A DNA stretch of 64,000 nucleotides, taken from G963668605 sp963668605. Lineage in GTDB: Bacteria > Acidobacteriota > Terriglobia > Bryobacterales > Bryobacteraceae. The notes under the pieces were generated by a model. It ran no database searches. It worked only from the letters and a program-made list of their open reading frames with translations, and was not told the origin of the DNA. The stretch spans positions 5,146,001 through 5,210,000 of the forward strand of contig OY764903.1 of the NCBI GenBank assembly GCA_963668605.1. The letters run 5' to 3'. How positions within the stretch are numbered: position 1 is the first letter of the stretch; each line of letters opens with the position of its first letter. Shown in pieces: positions 59,048-64,000 of this stretch. Position numbers and translations under genes: made by a program.

Positions 59048-60463
59048 ATGAGGAAGATGAGTGCGAAGCCGATCTTTATCGGGGGCACGGCGTCCCACGC
59101 CGGCAAGAGTTGGATGGCGACGGCGCTGTGCGCCTGGCTGCGGCAGCGCGGCTTTCGTGTAGCGCCGTTCAAGGCGCAGAACATGTCGAACAATTCGCAT
59201 GTCTGCCGCGACGGCAGCGAGATCGGCCGTGCACAGGTGGTGCAGGCGGAGGCCTGCGGCCTCGAGCCAGCCGTCGATATGAATCCCATTCTGCTCAAGC
59301 CAAACTCCGCCCTGGGCAGCCAGCTCGTATTGAACGGCAAAGTCTGGCGCAATCTCGGGGCGCGGGAATACGCCGAGCATTTCGACTTCCTTTTGCAGCA
59401 TGTCCTGAGTGCCTACGCACGCCTCGCGGGTCAATATGAGTACATCGTGATCGAAGGCGCGGGCAGCGTCGCGGAGCTGAATCTCAAGGACAGGGACCTG
59501 GTGAACCTCGGCCTCGCGCGGCGCCTTAATGCGCCGGCGTTGTTGGTTGGCGATATCGACCGCGGCGGCGTTTTCGCGCAGATCGCGGGGACATTCAGCT
59601 TGCTGGAACCCGAGGAGCGTGCGTTGATGCGCTCCTTTGCCGTGAACCGCTTTTACGGCGTCCCCGCACTCTTCGAGGACGGCGTGCGGATTCTTGAATC
59701 GTTGACCGGAAAGCCCTGCCTGGGCGTCTTCCCCATGCTGCGCGACGTCACCATCGACGCCGAGGATGCGGTCTCGCTCGACGATCCGCTACCGACCGCG
59801 GGAAACGGGCCGCGCACCGCCATCCTACGTCTGCCGCATATCTCGAACTTCACGGACTTCCGTCTGCTAGCGCCCTTCACCGATTGGGCGGATCGTCCCA
59901 TCGACAAGCGTTTCGAGTTCGTGATCCTGCCGGGCACGAAGAGCACCCTGGCCGATCTCGCATGGCTGCGGGCGCGCGGCCTGGACGCTTGGATCGCAGA
60001 GCAGCACAGGCAAGGCGCCGCGATCATCGGCATCTGCGGCGGTTATCAGATGATGGGCGAGAGCATAGCGGATCCACATGGACTGGAATCCCCGGCCGCG
60101 ACAGCGGAAGGGCTCGGCCTGCTGCCCGTGCGAACGGTATTGATGCCGGAAAAAACGACGCGGCTTGTCGATGCCGCGACGCCCGGCGGCGTGCGCTTCG
60201 CGGCCTACGAAATTCACATGGGCCGCACGGAACGCCCGCGCGAGGCGCAGCCGTTCGCCGTACTCAGTGACGGTACACCCGAAGGAATCCGCCTGGGTAG
60301 ATGCACGGGCACGTACCTGCACGGCGCGCTGGAAAACGCGGCGACGCTCTCGGAGCTTTTCGGCCGGACGATTCCGCCCGCCGCGCCCAAACAGTACGCC
60401 TATCAACGCCTGGCCGAATGGTTCGACGAAAATTCGCGCGGCTTTGAGGAGCTATATCTGTGA
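59048..60463 (+). CDS. cobQ: Cobyric acid synthase
   Basis: The 471-residue CobQ/CbiP adds four amide groups to adenosylcobyrinic acid a,c-diamide using glutamine and ATP. The P-loop is GGTASHAGKSWMATALCAW. FKAQNMSNNSHVCRDGSEIG, DMNPILLKPNS and VEGAGS-like VIEGAGSVAELNL follow. The glutamine amidotransferase domain has the Cys in GICGGYQMMGE. The start is ATG 59048; ATG 59057 is also possible. A strong terminator stands 12 bases upstream. The stop overlaps the GTG of cobU. Confidence 0.96.
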   Translation: MRKMSAKPIFIGGTASHAGKSWMATALCAWLRQRGFRVAPFKAQNMSNNSHVCRDGSEIGRAQVVQAEACGLEPAVDMNPILLKPNSALGSQLVLNGKVWRNLGAREYAEHFDFLLQHVLSAYARLAGQYEYIVIEGAGSVAELNLKDRDLVNLGLARRLNAPALLVGDIDRGGVFAQIAGTFSLLEPEERALMRSFAVNRFYGVPALFEDGVRILESLTGKPCLGVFPMLRDVTIDAEDAVSLDDPLPTAGNGPRTAILRLPHISNFTDFRLLAPFTDWADRPIDKRFEFVILPGTKSTLADLAWLRARGLDAWIAEQHRQGAAIIGICGGYQMMGESIADPHGLESPAATAEGLGLLPVRTVLMPEKTTRLVDAATPGGVRFAAYEIHMGRTERPREAQPFAVLSDGTPEGIRLGRCTGTYLHGALENAATLSELFGRTIPPAAPKQYAYQRLAEWFDENSRGFEELYL

Positions 60464-60969
60464 GCATAATTCTGATCGGCGGCGGAAGCCGCAGCGGCAA
60501 GAGCAGCCACGCGCTTACTGTGGCCCGTGGATTGAGCGGGCGGCTCGCATTCATTGCCACGGCGCAGGCGCACGACGAAGAGATGCGCGAACGGATAGGC
60601 CGTCACCGCCAGGATCGCGGTTCCGAGTTCATCACGTTCGAAGAGCCACTGGACGTAGCGGCGCTGCTGCTCCGCGAGGCGGCAAATTTCGATGTCTTTG
60701 TGGTCGACTGCCTGACGCTCTGGCTCAGCAACATGCTCTTCGCCGAAGGCCGCGACGCGGGCGTCGAGTCGCACGCGCTGCTGACAGCCGCTGCGCAAAG
60801 CAGCGCAAGCGTGATTCTGGTGACGAACGAAGTGGGCTGCGGCATTGTGCCGGAGAATGAACTGGCACGCCAGTTTCGTGATCTGGCCGGACACTTGAAC
60901 CAGGATGCGGCGCGCGCGGCCGCTGAGGTCTACTGGATGGTCTTCGGCATCGCGTTGAAGCTGAAGTAG
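60460..60969 (+). CDS. cobU: Cobinamide kinase/guanylyltransferase
   Basis: The 169-residue CobU/CobP phosphorylates adenosylcobinamide and then attaches GMP. The P-loop is LIGGGSRSGKSSHAL at residues 5-19. The GMP-binding His is expected in RIGRHRQDRGSEF. VDCLTLWLSNMLF and VTNEVGCGIVPENELAR are conserved. It starts at GTG 60460, overlapping cobQ as GTGA. With the PduO gene at 26153 it belongs to the adenosylcobamide assembly route. No cobS or cobC is in the window. Confidence 0.95.
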   Translation: MSIILIGGGSRSGKSSHALTVARGLSGRLAFIATAQAHDEEMRERIGRHRQDRGSEFITFEEPLDVAALLLREAANFDVFVVDCLTLWLSNMLFAEGRDAGVESHALLTAAAQSSASVILVTNEVGCGIVPENELARQFRDLAGHLNQDAARAAAEVYWMVFGIALKLK

Positions 60970-60972
60970 CGG

Positions 60973-61971
60973 CTATTTCGATACCGATAGGAAGCCGGCG
61001 ACATTCTCGCTCAGCAATTGCGTGAATGGTTTGTCGAGATAGGAGCGGATCGACACGTAGCACTCGTCGCACTGGTTGTGATGAGTGAATTCCTCAATCA
61101 TGCGCTTCTGCTCGTCCAGCGGATAGCGCTGGAACTGCATCGAGCACGGTTGCAGCATTCCGTCTGCCGTGACCACAATGAACCGCAGCCCTGCTTTGCA
61201 GCCCGGCGTACCCTTGTTGGCGAAGTAACGCCGTGTGGCTTCGAGAGTGCTGGGGGCGTTGACAATCCAGTTGCTCGCATCCCTGCGCAGCTCAACGCGA
61301 TCAAGTTCGCGGTTGAGAATTTCCAACTGCTCCGGCGTTTCGAGGAAGTAATCGCGGCAACCGGTGCGGCGCGCCGAATAGGCGCTGTAGCACAGGTTTA
61401 CGCCCCACTCGCGCGCCTTATCGGCGGCGGCGTTGATCTCCTGCACGTTCTCGCTCGTGATGCAGGTGTTGAGCACGATGTCGTCGTGCCCCAACTTAGC
61501 CAGGCGCGGCATGAGCTCACTCAGGTGGTCGTAAAGACCGGGGTAGCCGCGGAACACATCGTGTCGGTCGTCGGGAAAATCGAGGCTCACCGAAAACTGA
61601 TCTATGCCAGCTTCCCGAAGTTCGAGATAGCGCTGTTCGGTCATCTCGGACCAGTTCGAAACCAGGATCGTGTAAGGCAAGCCATTGCTGGACTTGATGT
61701 TGCGCACGATCTCGACAACATCCTTGCGCATCAGAGGCTCGCCACCGGAGATCTGCACCACGCAGGGGTTCAGAACCTCCATATAGCGGCGGTACTGTTC
61801 CGGCTTCAGGTTCTTGGATTCGTCGCGCGGACCGCCATGATCGCAATGCTTGCAGTAGCACGTGCAGGCGTCAGTGACTTCAAAAGAGACGACGATCGGC
61901 CGTTCCGCAATCCAATTGAGCGAACCTCGCCCTATGATCCGAAGTGACTCTAAAAGCGGAACTTTACGCAT
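60973..61971 (-). CDS. Radical SAM protein with SPASM-like C-terminus
   Basis: The 332-residue protein has a radical SAM CxxxCxxC motif at C36, C40 and C43 (TDACTCYCKHCDHG). QISGGEPLMRKD is the SAM-binding GGE. The C-terminal part has further Cys (GTPGCKAGLRF, LQPCSM, NQCDECYVS), as in SPASM proteins that carry extra iron-sulfur clusters. It resembles peptide- or lipid-modifying members such as HpnH, but the true product is unclear. It is convergent with cobU by three bases and divergent from nothing close. The nitronate monooxygenase gene is upstream by 94 bases. Confidence 0.88.
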   Translation of the reverse strand: MRKVPLLESLRIIGRGSLNWIAERPIVVSFEVTDACTCYCKHCDHGGPRDESKNLKPEQYRRYMEVLNPCVVQISGGEPLMRKDVVEIVRNIKSSNGLPYTILVSNWSEMTEQRYLELREAGIDQFSVSLDFPDDRHDVFRGYPGLYDHLSELMPRLAKLGHDDIVLNTCITSENVQEINAAADKAREWGVNLCYSAYSARRTGCRDYFLETPEQLEILNRELDRVELRRDASNWIVNAPSTLEATRRYFANKGTPGCKAGLRFIVVTADGMLQPCSMQFQRYPLDEQKRMIEEFTHHNQCDECYVSIRSYLDKPFTQLLSENVAGFLSVSK

Positions 61972-62065
61972 AGTTGGACCAACAACAAGAACACCTTAGC
62001 AGACCTTAATGGTATCAAGCCGGACGCCCGCACTGCAATTTGCGGCGCGGGCCCGCGCCAGCTCA

Positions 62066-63484
62066 TCACCCGTTCAACAGCTTTGCGACGACGTCGGCCG
62101 CGTGGTAGACCGTGCCCTCCGCCGGCAGAAAGCGGATCACGCCGGCAATGTCGTCCCCGGCGGTCAACACGCCAGCTTCGAGATCGACGCCATTGCGCAC
62201 CTGCGGCTGGCCGATGGCGGAGAGCAGCGCGTTGCAGATGCACTTCCTGCCCACCGTCTGTTCCTCTTCGCCGCCCTTGGCCAGATACGTCTTGATAGGC
62301 TCCGACGCGCAGCGGTAGGCCGTGCCTCCATCGGGAGTCCGATAGGCTTCGCGCAGGTAACCAAGGTCGCAAAGGCGCGGCCGGGCCTCGACCACCTCCG
62401 CCTCGGAGATCGAACCTTTCACCTGCGCCACCTTGAAGGGGAAGCCCGTGGGGGAAGCCAGCCTGTCCGTGTAGACGCTGACGCGACCGGCTGCGACATC
62501 GGCAAGCACGGCCTGCCGGTAATCGTCGCGCAGCGCCGATTCCACACACAGCGCAAAGGGCGTTCCTACCTGCACGCCCGCGGCGCCCGCGGCCAAAGCT
62601 TCGCGGAGCTTTTCCGGCGAGCCGTAGCCGCCGGCCAGCCAAAACGGCAGGCCCAGCGTAGCAAGCTTCTCGAGATCCACAATATCCCGCTCGCCATAGA
62701 GCGGCTCACCCGCCTCGTTAAGTTGCAACTTGCCACGCGGCGGCGCATTGTGCCCGCCCGCTGTAGGCCCCTCAATGATGAAGCCGTCCACCTTGCCGTT
62801 CGCCTTTCTCGCCATCGTGATCGCCAGCGTGTTGGAAGCGATGATCGCGAGGAACTTGGGGCGTGAGAGTGGAGGCAGATCGCACTCCATGAACTCCCGC
62901 GGCGTGAAAACCATGGTATTGTCGTCGCCTTCCTGCGCACCGGCGACGTACAGGTTATACGTCGCGGTCTCGTGGTTGACGAACTTGTCGAGCACGCCCG
63001 GATACCTCAGGGGAATGCCCGCACCCATCAGAACATAGCTGACACCCGCGAGCATCGCACCATAGGTGGAAGCGAGCAGCGGGGTCTGGATTTTCTCCAG
63101 GTAGTTCATGCCGATCGGATTTTCGTGGCCTTCGCGGGCGAGAAAAACCTCGACGAAATTCGACACAATGCAAAGCTCCCGCTGCGAGGGCGGACCGAGT
63201 TTCGTATTCATGGGCAGGGCCACATACGGAACACCTGGCGCCCTGCCGCCGGGGATGTAGTAGGCTTCCCAAATGCGTTCGGCCATCTTCGGAAACGGGA
63301 AATGATCAAGAGCGTGGCGCATGTGCCCGCCGGCGTCGCCGTCCTGCAACCGCCGGGCGAAAATATAGTCCAGGGCCGTTCCGGAGACAACGCCCAGTTG
63401 GCCGGTGCTGGCAACCGCCCGCGCAAGCCTCCAATTGGAGAGACCAGCGCCCATGCCGCCCTGAATAATCCTCGGAAGACTCAT
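62066..63484 (-). CDS. Nitronate monooxygenase/PfaD-like flavoprotein
   Basis: The 472-residue TIM-barrel flavoprotein has IIQGGMGAGLSNWRLARAVA and TQ-like TGQLGVVSGTALD at the start. VDGFIIEGPTAGGHNAPPRG follows, with PFWLAGGYGSPEKLREAL and GAAGVQVGTPFALC for FMN phosphate binding. The long C-terminal part with Cys-rich CICNALLSAIG goes beyond simple nitronate monooxygenases and recalls PfaD enoyl reductases. Both activities use FMN; the true one is not decided by sequence. It is divergent from the desaturase gene. Confidence 0.85.
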   Translation of the reverse strand: MSLPRIIQGGMGAGLSNWRLARAVASTGQLGVVSGTALDYIFARRLQDGDAGGHMRHALDHFPFPKMAERIWEAYYIPGGRAPGVPYVALPMNTKLGPPSQRELCIVSNFVEVFLAREGHENPIGMNYLEKIQTPLLASTYGAMLAGVSYVLMGAGIPLRYPGVLDKFVNHETATYNLYVAGAQEGDDNTMVFTPREFMECDLPPLSRPKFLAIIASNTLAITMARKANGKVDGFIIEGPTAGGHNAPPRGKLQLNEAGEPLYGERDIVDLEKLATLGLPFWLAGGYGSPEKLREALAAGAAGVQVGTPFALCVESALRDDYRQAVLADVAAGRVSVYTDRLASPTGFPFKVAQVKGSISEAEVVEARPRLCDLGYLREAYRTPDGGTAYRCASEPIKTYLAKGGEEEQTVGRKCICNALLSAIGQPQVRNGVDLEAGVLTAGDDIAGVIRFLPAEGTVYHAADVVAKLLNG

Positions 63485-63612
63485 ACAAGACTAATTTCTC
63501 ACGATCCAGCGGCCACTCCGCAGCATGACGCTCCAAAATTACAGAACTCTTACAAAGCAATGCCCTAAGCCCTGCTAATTTGGGAACATACCGACCAAAC
63601 CTGGGAGACCGC

Positions 63613-64000
63613 GTGAGTACTGATTTAGTTGCCATTTCCAATCGTCACCGGACGAATTGGATCACCATCGTATTTCTGATCCTGTTCCATGCCGGCGCCC
63701 TGGCGGCGCTTTTCATGTTCAGTTGGCGGAATCTTGCCATCACCGCTTTTCTGTACTGGATAACCATCGGGCTCGGCATCAGCCTCGGCTATCACCGGCT
63801 ACATACGCACCGCTCGTACAAAGTACCGCTGGCGCTCGAATACTTTTTCGCTGTCTGCGGCACGCTGACGCTCGAGGGAGGACCGATTTTCTGGGTGGCG
63901 ACACACCGCATCCACCACCAGAAATCCGATCAGCCCGGCGATCCGCACTCGCCCCGCGATGGCGCCTGGTGGTCGCATGTCGGCTGGATCCTCTTTGGAG
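63613..64000 (+). CDS. Fatty acid desaturase, cut by the window end
   Basis: The first 129 residues are seen. Two hydrophobic segments (ITIVFLILFHAGALAALFMF, FLYWITIGLGISLGYH) precede the first His box HRLHTHRSY near residue 62. The second is HRIHHQKSDQPGDPH near 101. The third box lies beyond the window. This matches acyl-CoA or acyl-lipid delta-9 type desaturases. It starts at GTG 63613 with GGGAG five bases before it. Its partnership with the PfaD-like gene is not certain. Confidence 0.93.
   Translation, partial: MSTDLVAISNRHRTNWITIVFLILFHAGALAALFMFSWRNLAITAFLYWITIGLGISLGYHRLHTHRSYKVPLALEYFFAVCGTLTLEGGPIFWVATHRIHHQKSDQPGDPHSPRDGAWWSHVGWILFG

Noticed and set aside
58055..59434. 459-residue minus-strand frame over the helicase and cobQ
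   Set aside because: Crosses a strong terminator and two well-supported genes; no motif.
60973..61971. Sulfatase-maturing enzyme for the sulfatase at 43220
   Set aside because: The radical SAM protein lacks a clear full anSME cysteine pattern by eye and is 16 kb away; not supported.

Overview
The window is a GC-rich, densely packed bacterial chromosome segment with 66 protein-coding genes supported, two of them cut by the window edges. No rRNA, tRNA, CRISPR array or insertion sequence was recognised. Gene content points to Acidobacteriota, probably the Bryobacterales/Solibacteres side. Pointers are a VWFA-related protein of the acidobacterial type, tandem recA genes, a fused E2-E1 2-oxoglutarate dehydrogenase, Tat-exported sugar-metabolism proteins, a DUF1684 protein, a sulfatase and GH88. 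This placement is inference from gene content only.

Layout. 1-1129: a cut exported gene, then a two-gene cassette of a short HU-like protein and a TIR-domain protein. 1112-6449: TPR protein, uvrC, ksgA in an operon with an ECF sigma factor and its zinc anti-sigma factor, and a PIG-L deacetylase. 6829-15995: NYN/LOTUS RNA-processing candidate, P1 peptidase, an Mla-type lipid transport operon (mlaE-mlaF-mlaD) coupled to a YdjC/HpnK-like deacetylase, dinG-queD, ferredoxin and a CoA-binding protein. 16231-29633: carbon metabolism (lactate permease, Gfo/Idh/MocA oxidoreductase with a sugar isomerase, fused 2-oxoglutarate dehydrogenase, PduO adenosyltransferase, citrate-lyase-like protein, GH88, CDGSH protein). 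29634-31753: a looser accessory stretch with an ExbD-like lipoprotein, an orphan membrane protein and a MntA-HepT toxin-antitoxin pair. 31754-33558: hpt, an exported peptidase-like protein and rsfS. 33569-40511: seven tightly overlapping minus-strand genes (small protein, PLP decarboxylase, PfkB kinase, membrane glycosyltransferase, dapF, nucleotide-sugar dehydrogenase, exported laminin-G/DUF1080-like protein). 40546-46876: HAD hydrolase, thioredoxin, glycogen synthase, sulfatase, Yip1 protein, DUF2490 protein with a small basic protein, and tatA. 46994-51690: HU, two recA paralogues in tandem, VWFA protein and rluD. 51713-64000: galU with a membrane glycosyltransferase, a 1137-residue probable PPi-type PEP carboxykinase, a DEAD-box helicase, cobQ-cobU, radical SAM protein, nitronate monooxygenase/PfaD-like protein, and a cut fatty-acid desaturase.

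The best candidate for an undescribed system is the HU-like/TIR cassette at 322-1129. Its two genes overlap by four bases, share an HU-type beta motif, and follow a tandemly duplicated start region that makes a six-codon leader. Other points for a second look are a DapF with Ser in place of the second catalytic Cys, exact 34-residue repeats in the MCE protein, tandem recA with a palindrome inside a good promoter, the PPi-PEPCK candidate, and a strong terminator ending only 12 bases before cobQ. Functions rest on motif recognition by eye; no database search was run.
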